From Strigamia acuminata (taxonomy: Eukaryota; Arthropoda; Chilopoda; Geophilomorpha; Linotaeniidae), in assembly GCA_949358305.1 (NCBI GenBank), contig OX442324.1:9397601-9461600 (forward strand): DNA of 64,000 nt, in the 5' to 3' direction. The notes under the pieces were generated by a model. That model saw only the letters and a program-made list of their open reading frames with translations. It had not been told where the DNA came from and searched no databases. Below, one piece after another: positions 13,901 to 24,600 of this stretch. The translations under genes and the position numbers were made by a program. How positions within the stretch are numbered: the stretch's first letter is position 1; every line of letters starts with the position of its first letter.

Positions 13901-16154
13901 CAAATTCCGTGCAAGTTTTGCAAGTTTTGCGCGCATCAAATCGTATGCGCGCCTATACTATTGCACGAGCGCATTGACGCGTGATGAACACCGACCACGT
14001 TTACGAAGTGAATTCGAGCTACAAAAGTATCGAGTCGCCATTCTATGATGGAAAAAAAAAATTAAGTGTAAACAAACAAAATAAAAACTTTAATATACAA
14101 GAAACGTACAATTCCACTCAACTTTGTTTCAAATTTTATTTATTGGATCATTGAAAATAAACAGTAGTGTTGTGCACTGTACGCTTAAGTGTATACCGGC
14201 GATGCGTAGTTTTGTGGTGGGGATTTGCCTCGATAATTGATCTTTTCTCTTTGTTTGCAATATTTTTTTGGCCTTTTTTGTTGATTTTTCGGTTTGAAAT
14301 TGTTTTTTTCCGGTGTAATTTAAGTGGTGGAAGGTTGTTGGCGTGTGTTGAGGGTAATTTTGGCGGTTTTTGGGTCGGGATTAGTGTTTTCTGCGATTTT
14401 TGATCGGTATTTGGGGTTTGATGCAGCGGATAGCGCATGCGAATCGCCGTCGACCGTAGCATTAGCAATTGCAACGTGCCGCGCTATGCCACACAATGTG
14501 CCGCCGCGATAGGCCATCGAATCCGAATGTGTGTGATGCGAAACGCGAGTACGCGCGCGGAGAACGCGCGGCAATGCTAGCAACAGGAGCGCAACTGCCC
14601 AAGAAATTGCTCAACAATAAAAGGCACGTGGAAGCACGTGCCTGAAACAATAGGCACTTCAAATAAAGTTATTGTTAAAAAACGGGCTTGAAAACCAACA
14701 ATTACACAATAATTAAGGGGCAAGAAATGAACTTTGCTGCAATGCAAAGTTCTCAAAATACAGAGAAATGAAAGTTACACTTGTATAAAGAATTGACAAT
14801 GTTTGAAACCAATAAAAACTACAAAAACACACTTGTAAAAAACCCAAAACAACCCCCAGAATGAATTATTTGACTCAAATTAACCCTAAAACGGTCTTGG
14901 AGGTCGTGCAGACGACAGAGTCGGATCGGAAGGTTGCTAAAACCTGACGCCAAAACTAGCAATGGGACAGCTAGTTAGAAAACAGCTTTTTCATCAATCA
15001 TGAACGCTGAAAACCTCACCCAGGGGTAGAAAATGATGGAGAGAACGTTTTCGCTATCTAAAACGGTCTAAAACGGGTCTAAAATGCCTAAACCGGCGCC
15101 TGGAACGTGGCGCAGTTGTTGGGTCAAATATTGTCAAAAATCAGTGGAAATTTGTCAAATACTGGCAAAAATCTGCTGAAATTTGTCAAAAATTGCCAAA
15201 TTTTGGCGCAAGTTACGTGAGGTTTGCGCGCATCCAACTATGACGAAAAATCCATGCGTGTGCACGCGCGATTTACTGGCGCGTTGGAAGCGTTAAAATA
15301 AATTTTTCCAATATCTAACACAATTTGCACCGGATTATGGCAATTTTTGACAAATTTACATGGATTTTTGCCAGTATTTGACAAATTTCCACGGATTTTT
15401 GACAATATTTGACAAATTCCAGACAAATTTCAGACAAATTTCAATTAATTTTTGAAATTTTATGAGAAATTTCAGCAAATGTTTGAGGATTGAGGAAATC
15501 TTCTGAAATTTGTCAAATATAGGCAAAAATCTTCTGAAATTTGTCAAATACAGGCAAAAATCTGCTGAAATTTGTCAAAAATTGCCCAAATTCCGTGCAA
15601 GTTTTGCAAGTTTTGCGCGCATCAAATCGTATGCGCGCCTATACTATTGCACGAGCGCATTGACGCGTGATGAACACCGACCACGTTTACGAAGTGAATT
15701 CGAGCTACAAAAGTATCGAGTCGCCATTCTATGATGGAAAAAAAAAATTAAGTGTAAACAAACAAAATAAAAACTTTAATATACAAGAAACGTACAATTC
15801 CACTCAACTTTGTTTCAAATTTTATTTATTGGATCATTGAAAATAAACAGTAGTGTTGTGCACTGTACGCTTAAGTGTATACCGGCGATGCGTAGTTTTG
15901 TGGTGGGGATTTGCCTCGATAATTGATCTTTTCTCTTTGTTTGCAATATTTTTTTGGCCTTTTTTGTTGATTTTTCGGTTTGAAATTGTTTTTTTCCGGT
16001 GTAATTTAAGTGGTGGAAGGTTGTTGGCGTGTGTTGAGGGTAATTTTGGCGGTTTTTGGGTCGGGATTAGTGTTTTCTGCGATTTTTGATCGGTATTTGG
16101 GGTTTGATGCAGCGGATAGCGCATGCGAATCGCCGTCGACCGTAGCATTAGCAA

Positions 16155-16528
16155 GTGCGCGCGCAAGTTAAATGTGTACAGGACTGTGAGAAAATAAAAC
16201 GTGTGTGGAAGAGTAAATGTTCTTTGGTGATCGCCATGAGTTCGTACTTTGTCGTGGGCGCGAAATGTGTGTGATATATATGCTACTATGCGTGATGTAG
16301 CGCCGTCAGCGCGTTTCAGCACGCGATGTAGCGCCCTGAGCGCGTCCAAATGCGTACAGGTGTTCGACAGATGTGCCAGGGCTTCACGTGCATACACGAA
16401 ACATAAACATGAAGAAAACAGAAAAAACCGTTGTGTGTGATGTTTATAAAGACACATTACACAAAGAATACTACTCTTCATACAAAAAGCAATAAACTTT
16501 ATACATATTGCAATAAACTTACAAAATG
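16155..16528. other. Unique flank between satellite and Gypsy-1
   Basis: No gene is recognised. It begins exactly where the satellite breaks off and ends at the Gypsy-1 target site. It holds a short duplication, GATGTAGCGCC at 16294 and again at 16325, each followed by a CAGCGCG or GAGCGCG word. A minus-strand ORF that covers it (15834-16481) is a chimera with satellite sequence and is not considered real. Confidence 0.5.
16525..16528. repeat. Gypsy-1 target-site duplication, left copy (AATG)
   Basis: AATG directly precedes the 5' LTR and is repeated at 30909-30912 directly after the 3' LTR, which shows that the element inserted as one intact unit. Confidence 0.8.
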
Positions 16529-16561
16529 TGTGATGATTACAAATCCGTATTTATCAATGTT

Positions 16562-16576
16562 CACAATAGATGGCGC
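16562..16576 (+). promoter_or_regulatory. CTCF-like motif in Gypsy-1 U3 (5' LTR)
   Basis: CACAATAGATGGCGC carries the AGATGGCGC core and matches most of the animal CTCF consensus. It lies 34 bp inside the LTR, upstream of the TATA box, a plausible place for an insulator or enhancer site. The same site is in the 3' LTR at 29194-29208. Confidence 0.4.
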
Positions 16577-16881
16577 TGTTTACCAAACGCGCGTAATTCA
16601 AACTCGATAAAACTAAAAAGTGTGATAAATAATTATTTAGACACGGTGAATAAAATATAACTATTTTATTCGATATAAACCAAGTATTATTTACTTGACA
16701 ATGTTGATTCTATCGAATCAATATCCACATTACTTACCTGTCGAAGGGAACCAATCGGACCCTTCCGGACCCCAACTGGGCCCATCTGGACATAGTCATA
16801 TATTAGGTCCGGACTAGTGACCCACGAATCCGCCGATTCGTACGCTGATTGGCTGTCGCCAATCTAGTAGTTCTACAGAAC

Positions 16882-16888
16882 TATATAA
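16882..16888 (+). promoter_or_regulatory. TATA box of the Gypsy-1 5' LTR
   Basis: TATATAA, followed by G, in an otherwise GC-mixed context about 350 bp into the LTR. The expected start of transcription is near 16910. It is duplicated in the 3' LTR at 29514-29520. Confidence 0.65.
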
Positions 16889-17085
16889 GCTCCAGTTTCT
16901 CACCCACTAATCCCCCTGGCTTGATAACTGAACTTGTATATTGTCTGTAGTTGAATTGTTATCGTTTGATTTCATTATTCTCTATCGACACATCAGGCCA
17001 CCTCAGCTCTCCACAGTTAGTATTCATTACTATTTTGTTATTGCTGTTGTAGGGCTATTTCGGGAAGGCCAACTCCGGTAATAGA

Positions 17086-17933
17086 CATGCATTCGCATGA
17101 AATGGCCCCGTAACGTTAGCCAGCTGTTCTACGGGACAGTAGGACTTCGTACGGTGGCTTAATATAACGGTCGTATGCAGTACGACCTTGCTAAATGAAA
17201 GTAGGTCCCTCAGCTAACTGGCCACAGTCCGCTGCAGGATGGTTGTTGTAAACAGCCCACGCAGGTTCCCGTCTTTCTACGATTGGTCCTTCCGCTCGTT
17301 AAAAGTCGGTAAAGGCTTAATGCACAGGTAACACGCCGGGTTGGTAGCCCGTGAGTAATATCTAAAGATGTTGCGATAAAACAACTACCTGGATAATGGT
17401 AATCCAACGGCAGTGGCCAAATAATATTTTACCCGGTGCTCGATCTGCTGATCCCGCCATCGTAAGGCATGCTGGCGGATGGAGGAGTCAAATCCTCCCG
17501 CGATGGTTCTCCCGACCGTCGTGACGGTCCCCGCCCCATCGTACCCTCCGGGTTAGTAACCCGTGAACAGGAGTTGAGCAACACTGTGCTAAACAAATTA
17601 CTCGGGCATTGGTAATCCTGTATTGGCAATATCTTTTAAACCCGGTAAGTCCATAGAAATGTTTACCTGGTGGTTAGTACCACCGATAGCGAATTAAAAG
17701 CGTACAACTAAATACTCGGCGCCTGATCACGAGATCTTGTCGTCGTAAGGCATGCTGGCGGATGGAGTCTCAACAACTCCCGCGACGTTCTCTCAATTGT
17801 CGTGACGGTCCCCGCCCAATTATTATTTATATAACAATTCATTTGTTATATTACTTTAATCACTTTACTTTATTCATTTGGAACATGGAATATTCTGCCG
17901 AATATTCCGATTAATGCGAAGGACTCTTCGCAT
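17086..17933 (+). other. Structured-RNA region of the Gypsy-1 LTR with duplicated stem-loop modules
   Basis: Perfect or near-perfect hairpins follow one another: 17086-17099 (CATGC/GCATG), 17169-17187 (GGTCGTA/TACGACC), 17337-17351 (CGGGTT/AGCCCG with one G-T pair), 17481-17498 (GGAGGA/TCCTCC), 17514-17529 (GACCGT/ACGGTC), 17549-17563 (CGGGTT/AACCCG), 17669-17684 (GGTGGT/ACCACC), 17764-17780 (GGAGT/ACTCC), 17887-17908 (GGAATATTC/GAATATTCC) and 17914-17933 (ATGCGAAG/CTTCGCAT). Two modules repeat the order CGGGTT hairpin, GGCATGCTGGCGGATGG, GGAG hairpin, GTCGTGACGGTCCCCGCCC. Stem sequence changes between modules while pairing is kept. It lies in the predicted transcript (R/U5), so roles in packaging, translation or primer binding are possible; this is inference. 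Confidence 0.6.
17645..17650 (+). promoter_or_regulatory. Candidate splice donor in the Gypsy-1 LTR
   Basis: GTAAGT preceded by CCCG matches the intronic part of the donor consensus exactly. It lies in the transcribed part of the LTR and could pair with the acceptor just before the third ORF (26894). No splicing evidence is available. Confidence 0.25.
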
Positions 17934-18278
17934 GTTTAGATACTCGAGCTGCGGACCAAATACGTCTCCGTAGCGATATTTGTGACGATGCCGCAAGTCA
18001 GCCGTATCCCTCTGGCTTCGCCCGGATCCTCAACCAGTTGATGCCGCCGTTTACACGCGTCAAGAACCCATCTTTGTTATTATTAATATTTAGTAATAAA
18101 TATGTTATGTCACACCAAAACTGTAAGTTATTTCTACTTGATCACATATTCATGTTTGTAAGGGCTTCCGTAGCTTATCTCGGTTAGGTTGTTGCTAAAC
18201 TTAGCAACGTCTTGTATAAACCGAATTATCTATCTTAAAAGGACTAATAAATTAGCCCAAAAGTAGAATCGTCACAAG

Positions 18279-18296
18279 TGGAGGTTCTACCGAGAT
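18279..18296 (+). promoter_or_regulatory. Gypsy-1 primer binding site
   Basis: TGGAGGTTCTACCGAGAT begins two bases after the LTR, the usual place for a PBS. Its complement ends in CCTCCA and has a T-arm-like stretch, which fits the 3' end of a tRNA with U before CCA; a tRNA-Thr is the best guess, but the identity is uncertain. Confidence 0.6.
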
Positions 18297-19403
18297 AGGC
18301 TGCCAAATTTTAAATAAAATTTGAAGTTTTGTACGTCTATGGTGAATTCGAGTAGTGTAACGTTTATGGTGATTTTTGTGTGTAAAAAATAAATTTCGTT
18401 TGAAATTTATATGTGTTTAATATATTTTATGCTGTTTTAGAACTTCTCGCAAGATAATAAGTGTCACTCACTTTATTCTGTTTTCTCCGCAGTAGAAATT
18501 GATTGTTTTAACAAAATAATAATTTCTACCGCGTGGTCAGGCCTAAAGGTCTAACCCCGAGAACGGAAAAATCTTGCCCGAACTTGTTGAAGTTGGTTCC
18601 GCCCGGGTAACGTCATTTTGTCATCGACGATCTGACCAAACCACGCGGTCGGGCCTAATTTTGAAAAGTTGACTTTTGATGGAATTCTTAAAGAACTCTA
18701 TCAATTTAACAGTTGTTTTTTTTTTTTAGAAATGTTTTTCACCTGTATTTTGCTTGAGACTTCAAGTTAAACCTAAATTTATTTGCCTAAATAAATTAGA
18801 AAGAAAATTGACTTTTTTCGAAGGAATTAAAATTTATATTTTATTTCAAATGGTTTACCTTATTTTACAAGCTTGATCTACATTAAAATGTTGGTTAAAA
18901 ATCGTGATTTCAAGACCTTGGAATCGAATTTTACGAATGGAATACCATTCAAATTTTAGCGAAGAAGAATTCTCGCTGTTGTGTTGCCTAGCAACCCGTG
19001 TTGTGCAGGAAAGCCGTCGATTCAAACGAATCGGCGCGTCTTTTGAAATTACGAGTTTAAAAAACTTTAAAAAATTCCATAAAGGTGATCATTCATTTAT
19101 TAATAAATGCGGTGATATTTTAAAATACTTTGAAAAGTATCCATTTTGTTTGGTGACTACGTCATAACACTGGAATCTGACAAGATTACGGATCCACGAA
19201 CTTGATGATTTCCACCAATCTCGGACGAGATTGGACTCTCGCGAGACTAGCGTTGATACTTGACCAATCAGAGAGGTGTATCGAAGTATCCATACTTCCT
19301 TTCGAACTAGTGTGACCACTGCTTCGTTTACGATCCTCCTGAACGTTTGCAACTTCATCGTTATCTCTCAGACTTAGGAAATTTTCTTAGTTTAAGTTTA
19401 GTT
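18297..19403 (+). other. Gypsy-1 5' leader (non-coding)
   Basis: 1.1 kb between PBS and gag. It contains the long-range pair CCGCGTGGT/ACCACGCGG (near 18529 and 18645), the GTTGC/GCAAC hairpin at 18983-18995, a CGATTC/GAATCG hairpin just after it, the perfect hairpin CCAATCTC/GAGATTGG with loop GGAC (19215-19234) and GAAGTAT/ATACTTC near 19280. A short frame from 18940 (about 76 codons to 19167) overlaps these hairpins and is probably not coding. The segment 18985-19040 resembles 28961-29017 in the 3' non-coding region. Confidence 0.6.
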
Positions 19404-21650
19404 ATGACTAATAACCAGCATCACATGAACACCCGTGGTAAGGAAAGAACTTGTTTGACCAGTGGAATGAATCTATCCGGGTTTATACCTGCTCCTAATG
19501 GAACTGAAGAAGTGGAAAACCACGCGGTCCATAATGGTGTTTCAAATGAAACAGCCGGACCATCTGGAGAAAATAGGGCTCCACGTGAACCTACTCCGCC
19601 TGGAGAAGAGGAATGCATTCCTGAAGGTTCTCATTTAGGCCGAGGCGGTCTATTATTTTGTCAGGATCACGGTTTGAACCCAAACCAATTTAGATCTTTG
19701 ACCGAAGTGTTAGATTTTGTACACGCGCCTCGTGCTACGTCGGAGCAATCCCATTCCCCAGCCAGCCAAAGATTAAATAATTTTAGTCCCACTCCTTCAA
19801 CGCCTATTTCTAGATATAGAAATAAAAATGCACAACCTCCTCGTCAAGATCAGTCGAATTTGACACCAGGAGATTTCAATCGTGCTTTCCAACAACGATT
19901 ACGAGCGAATAACTTCGCTCGCAACCAACAAAGAGGATTTACAAATCCAGAGAACTTTGAGAATACGTTCAACAGAGCGAATTTGGGTCCGCCTAATATG
20001 GCCAACCCTAATCCAAGTTTTCCAAACGGATCAAATAGTTGTCCGAATCTCGCTGGAAATTTGAACCCAAATTCAGGTGCGACAAGAGGTCCAAACCGCC
20101 GTTTTGACCCAAATTCCAGATTTGCAAACAATTCTAGTCCAGCACCTAACATGCAAAGGGGTCATCCAGTTCCTCCGAACTCGAATAACCTAAATAATCC
20201 GAACGATTTAAATAATCCTTCTATTGGAACTCCAGGAAATTCAAATAACTATTTGAATCGGGGTACGCCAGGTAATTCGAACTATCGTCCGAATTTTGGT
20301 AATCAAGAAAGTTCGCACAACCGTCCAAATTTTAACAATCGAGATAATTCTAATAATCATTCGAATTATGGGAACCAAGGTAATTCGAATAACCATTCGA
20401 ATTTTGGTAACCACAGTAGACCGAATCAAGGAGGGTCGAATAATTTCAACCCCAACAATGGTGGCTCAAGTCAAAATAACTCGAGTCAACTAAACAATGG
20501 CGGATCGTCAAAAGACAATTCGCGCCCCCCCAGTAGCTTTGGAATGACGGCTGATGACCTCGCGTCAATTGCCACAACCATGCACAAATTGATGCAGGCA
20601 GGAAAAAGTTCCGCCACTGTCCCTCAAACTAACTGTTTGAAACCACCAGATATCCCTGTATTCTCCGGAAAAGCAGAAGAAAGCGAACGCTTTCTCAATA
20701 TTGTAAAAAATGTCGCTTTCCTGCGAAACATGTCACTCGATGACATGCTTGTTAAAGGCGTGGCCGGTTATTTAACCGAGCAAGCGCATGGTTGGTTTCA
20801 TGAACGGAGAGAAGATTTTATATCTTGGGAAGTATTTGAACAGGCGTTCAAAGAACGGTTTGTAGCCACTCGACAAGAGCGGACGAACCAACTAACTAAG
20901 TTGAAACAACTGGAAACGGAAAGTCTTTACGACTTTATGCACAAATATTACCAGTTATGGATATTACAAGACAGTCTTGATGCAAAAGGAGCTGGTTGTC
21001 TTTTTATCGGGAGTGTAACTCCTGCTAACGATTTGCTTTTGCATACGCAAGGCATAGCGGATCTGCCTCTGACAGAGATTTATGCCGTTATAACTAAAAA
21101 TAAAGGCTTGTACAGTCGTACAGCTAATGGAGCAAGGGAAAATATTTCCAATCCAGTTGTTTTCCCACCTCGGAAAACTGACACTCGTCCTCAGCCAAAG
21201 ACAAATGTTAAATCTTTAACTTTGGATTCACAAGAACAACTTAATATTTGTGATGAAGAGTTACCTGAGGAGTGTGAGGCCGTTTATCTAATAAATGGAG
21301 TAGTAGATCAGACCAGACGTGGTCAATTAGTTTGTTACCACTGTAAGAAACCAGGACACATGCGTCGAGAATGTCCAGATTTAAAACCACGTGCAAATTT
21401 CAACTCTGAAGAGTTGCAAAAACGAAGTACGCCGGATTCCCCGACTGTGGATCCTACTTTTAAACGACCTAATAATAGGTGGATAACTCAAGAAGTGTTG
21501 GATGCAACACTAGATGCTAAACTTGATGCGAAACTTAATACTTTTGAAAATAAGTTACAGACTTCGCTGACTAACTCGTTGGCAGAAATGGTCAAGACTT
21601 TGATCAAGCCAGAATCTGCTGATTCAAGTGCGACTAGTTCAAAAAACTAG
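19404..21650 (+). CDS. gag: Gypsy-1 Gag polyprotein
   Basis: Structural protein that assembles the virus-like particle and packages element RNA. The first ATG in frame is at 19404 (an open stretch without ATG begins at 19347), giving 748 residues, long for Gypsy Gag. Residues about 190-370 are an Asn/Ser/Gly/Pro-rich low-complexity region with repeated SNNHSN and PNF words. Residues about 410-570 resemble a retrotransposon capsid domain (PVFSGKAEESERFLN, then an SWEVFEQAFKERF segment). A CCHC zinc knuckle follows (C644, C647, H652, C657), and then a C-terminal tail with repeated DAKLDAKL and likely coiled coil. The stop TAG at 21648 directly follows the slippery site that leads into pol. No break is seen. 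The Asn-rich block is unusual and could promote condensation; that is inference. Confidence 0.93.
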   Translation: MTNNQHHMNTRGKERTCLTSGMNLSGFIPAPNGTEEVENHAVHNGVSNETAGPSGENRAPREPTPPGEEECIPEGSHLGRGGLLFCQDHGLNPNQFRSLTEVLDFVHAPRATSEQSHSPASQRLNNFSPTPSTPISRYRNKNAQPPRQDQSNLTPGDFNRAFQQRLRANNFARNQQRGFTNPENFENTFNRANLGPPNMANPNPSFPNGSNSCPNLAGNLNPNSGATRGPNRRFDPNSRFANNSSPAPNMQRGHPVPPNSNNLNNPNDLNNPSIGTPGNSNNYLNRGTPGNSNYRPNFGNQESSHNRPNFNNRDNSNNHSNYGNQGNSNNHSNFGNHSRPNQGGSNNFNPNNGGSSQNNSSQLNNGGSSKDNSRPPSSFGMTADDLASIATTMHKLMQAGKSSATVPQTNCLKPPDIPVFSGKAEESERFLNIVKNVAFLRNMSLDDMLVKGVAGYLTEQAHGWFHERREDFISWEVFEQAFKERFVATRQERTNQLTKLKQLETESLYDFMHKYYQLWILQDSLDAKGAGCLFIGSVTPANDLLLHTQGIADLPLTEIYAVITKNKGLYSRTANGARENISNPVVFPPRKTDTRPQPKTNVKSLTLDSQEQLNICDEELPEECEAVYLINGVVDQTRRGQLVCYHCKKPGHMRRECPDLKPRANFNSEELQKRSTPDSPTVDPTFKRPNNRWITQEVLDATLDAKLDAKLNTFENKLQTSLTNSLAEMVKTLIKPESADSSATSSKN

Positions 21651-24600
21651 ATCCGGGGGAAGAAGGTTTATTCCATCCCCCAGAAGTGGCTAATGCTACG
21701 TCGGAATCTTTATTTATGGATGTAGACACAACTTGTCTTGAAGTAGCCACTAGTCATAGTGGCGGAGTAGAGGAAAATCTGCAAGAAATGACAGAACAAT
21801 TAAAAAATCTGACATTGTTTCCCCACAAGTGTTACACGAAGAAATTCTGTAGACTTCGCCGACTCAACAGAGTCATAGGCGGAAATAATTTGCACAATAT
21901 TACTTTAGGTAATAATAAAGACGATCCTCGAATGAAGATCACAATTGGTGGGCTCACCTACAACGCGCTCATGGATACAGGAGCATCTCAATGTTACATC
22001 GGAGAACAACTCTTGTCTGAAACTCAGGCTTTGCCAGAATTCTTACAAGAGGCTCCCAGAAACATGATGGTGAACGCTGTAGGCGTAGCACACAAGCCTG
22101 TCGGACAAATAACTTTGTGCGTGCAATGGGCTGATGAACTTACACCAATGAATTTCATCGTTTTAGCAAAACGAGTTTGTGGCTTGATACTTGGTCACAA
22201 TTTCATGCGCAGACAGAAAATTAGTCCGCATCCACATTTACAAGAGTTCTCTTGTGCAGATAAACCCAATTGGTCCGCCCCTTATGAGTCAGAAGAAGCC
22301 AATTTTGCCCTCGCCCCGTTAAATCGAATTACTTTCGATTATTTAGGACTGTCGTCCACTCTAAACTCAATTGAGCTAACAGACACTCCTGTGTTGACTT
22401 GGGATGAGAAATTAGTTGAGGAGAGCGACTGCACTCCAGAGCAAAGACTAGCACTTCGCGAAGTGGTTAACTCGATACCGAATGTATTTCGTGATCAAGT
22501 TGGGTGCACTAACGTGACCCAGCATCGTATTAAGTTCAAGGAAGGGCATTCATTGCCCAAAATGCAGTATAGAATGTATAACCCGGCCAAGAGAGCCATT
22601 ATGACCAAACTAGCTGCGGAACTTGAACAGGATGGACTGATTGAAAAGGCCAAAGGGCCATTTATAAGTCATCCAGTCATCGTTGCGAAGCCTGACGGCT
22701 CGTATAGGATGTGTATTGACTACCGGTGGCTGAATGCCATCACCGAAGTCGAAGTAATACAAATGCCGAGTATTGACCTTTTGTTGCATAATACTGGTCC
22801 GGCAAAGTATTTTACGTCTATTGACCTTGTTAAAGGTTACTACCAAGTCGAAATGTGTAAGGAAGATCGTCCAAAAACGGCGTTTTATACGCCAAACGGC
22901 CCTTATCAATTTGTGCGAATGCCGTTCGGCCTTTGCAATGCGCCTTGTACTTTCCAGCGTCTGATGGAAGGCATTCTAGGCTCGGCTTTGCAAGACTACG
23001 CGTTAGTTTATTTGGATGACGTAATTGTGTATTCAGATAATTGGGATGATCATCTCAAACATGTTCGAGATGTTTTGGAAAGGCTTAACCAAGCCAACAT
23101 GACAATAAATAAAGCGAAATCTCGTTTTGGGCGTACAGAATTAAAATTCTTGGGCCACTGGATTAAACCCGAAGGTCTCTTCGGTGATCCCGATAAAATA
23201 TCGGCGATCATGAAATTTCCCACCCCCACGTGTGCTAAAGACATTCAGCGCTTTCACGGCATGACTAACTTCTTCAGGAAGTTTGTTCCAAATCACGGAA
23301 CTATTGCCGCACCATACACACGTATGATGAATGAGAAAACTCCATTTGAATGGGGAGATGAGCAGACAGAAGCTTTTAATAAAATTAAAGAGCTACTTTG
23401 TGGCGACAATTGTCTACACAAACCAGATATGACTCTGCCATTTGTTGTCATGACTGACGCGTCACATGAAGGCTTAGGAGCTGTCCTTTGCCAAGACGTC
23501 GATATATTCGATGAAAAGAAGCAGAAAAACATTTCTGTACCCAGACCTGTAGCTTATGCAAGCAGAGTTTTACGTGGAGCGGAGAAGCGTTATACAACGC
23601 CAGAACTCGAATGTCTCGCAGTCGTGTGGGCTATTGATCGATTTAAACCATATCTCGAATATGGTACATTCACTTTAGAGTCAGATGCAGAAGCACTGAA
23701 ATGGTTGATGCGAACGCCTGAACCATCTGGGAAATTTGGCCGTTGGGCCTTAAGAATCCAATGTGGAAATTTTAAAATTGTTTTTCGAAAAGGTGCTGCT
23801 AACCAAGTTGCAGACGCACTTTCTAGAGCCCCACTAACAGAGGAAGACATTCCTCTTCGTGATCATGTGGAACCCGTTGAAATTAAACAATACTGGCCTG
23901 AATGGGACGGAAATCCTTCTGTTTCATTAAATCGTGCCCCAGAAAAACGAGAATATTTGGCTAGTGTGCGTTCCTATTTTTCAGAAAATTCTAAAGAATG
24001 TTCTGAAGAAAAGGAGGGGGAGGAAGTACAAGAAACCTTGTACAGTGCATTGACTGAAGTACTTAAAGAAGTCCCTCCTACAAGGAGAGAAATAATAGAT
24101 GCTCAGTTACTAGATACTGAATGCAAACGCATTCGGGAATATTTATTAAATGACAAGGTTGTTGGGATACCACAATCTGAAATAAAAGAATGGAAAAACA
24201 AAGTCAAAAACTATTGTTTAGACAAAAAAGAAGTTGATGGTGATCAAATGATCATCTATTTTAACCCTTCATTCGAAGAGGAATTAAACGATTCGGGAAA
24301 CGGCTTTAAAGCCGTTGTACCCAGTTCACTCGTAAAACGAGTACTCTTCGCTTGTCATGGCCACCCCCTAAGCGGTCACGCTGGGATGAGTAAGACGCTT
24401 GAGAAAACGCGTTTAATATATTTCTGGCCTGGTATGAGTAGAAGTGTCAGGAACTACGTCAAAAGTTGCACGCACTGTGCTCAGTACAAGCCTATTCAAC
24501 AGAAAAGGCACGCAGCTCCTTACACGCCACACAACATGACCAATCCTTGGGAATGTATTAACATGGACTTGATGGGCCCAAAACCCGCGGGAAGGTCCCA

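Larger units (their letters stand above)
282..16154. repeat. 1686-bp satellite array, left block (nine full units plus 699 bp)
   Basis: The sequence repeats with an exact period of 1686 bp. Taking 282 as phase start, units begin at 282, 1968, 3654, 5340, 7026, 8712, 10398, 12084, 13770 and 15456, the last one stopping at 16154. Units differ from one another at only a few single bases plus one block substitution (near 9740 and 13110), so the array is strongly homogenised. Each unit contains 31-bp subrepeats built on AAATTTGTCAAATA, a 75-bp inverted repeat and several perfect hairpins. Short ORFs of 60 to 108 codons recur in every unit on both strands, but single-base variants change their ends (78 versus 84 codons) and none resembles a known protein. 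I regard the unit as non-coding. Confidence 0.97.
16529..18276 (+). repeat. Gypsy-1 5' LTR
   Basis: It starts TGTGATGATTAC and ends AATCGTCACA. It has a CTCF-like core at 16562, a TATA box at 16882 and an AATAAA at 18095-18100. If transcription starts about 30 bp after the TATA box, U3 is only about 385 bp and R/U5 is more than 1.3 kb, most of it made of hairpins. ORFs of 65-66 codons on its minus strand have no recognisable product. Confidence 0.95.

Noticed and set aside
15834-16481. 215-codon minus-strand ORF
   Set aside because: It is a chance fusion of the recurring satellite ORF with the unique flank across the breakpoint at 16154.
17210-17629. 65- and 66-codon minus-strand ORFs in the Gypsy-1 LTR
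   Set aside because: They lie antisense in the hairpin region; the structure explains the conservation between LTRs.
17086-17933. tRNA or rRNA genes suggested by the stem-loops
   Set aside because: No cloverleaf arrangement, anticodon arm or GGTTC-type T-loop in the right place, and no resemblance to rRNA.
18904-19167. 87-codon ORF in the Gypsy-1 leader
   Set aside because: It has no ATG at its start, overlaps conserved hairpins and resembles no known protein.
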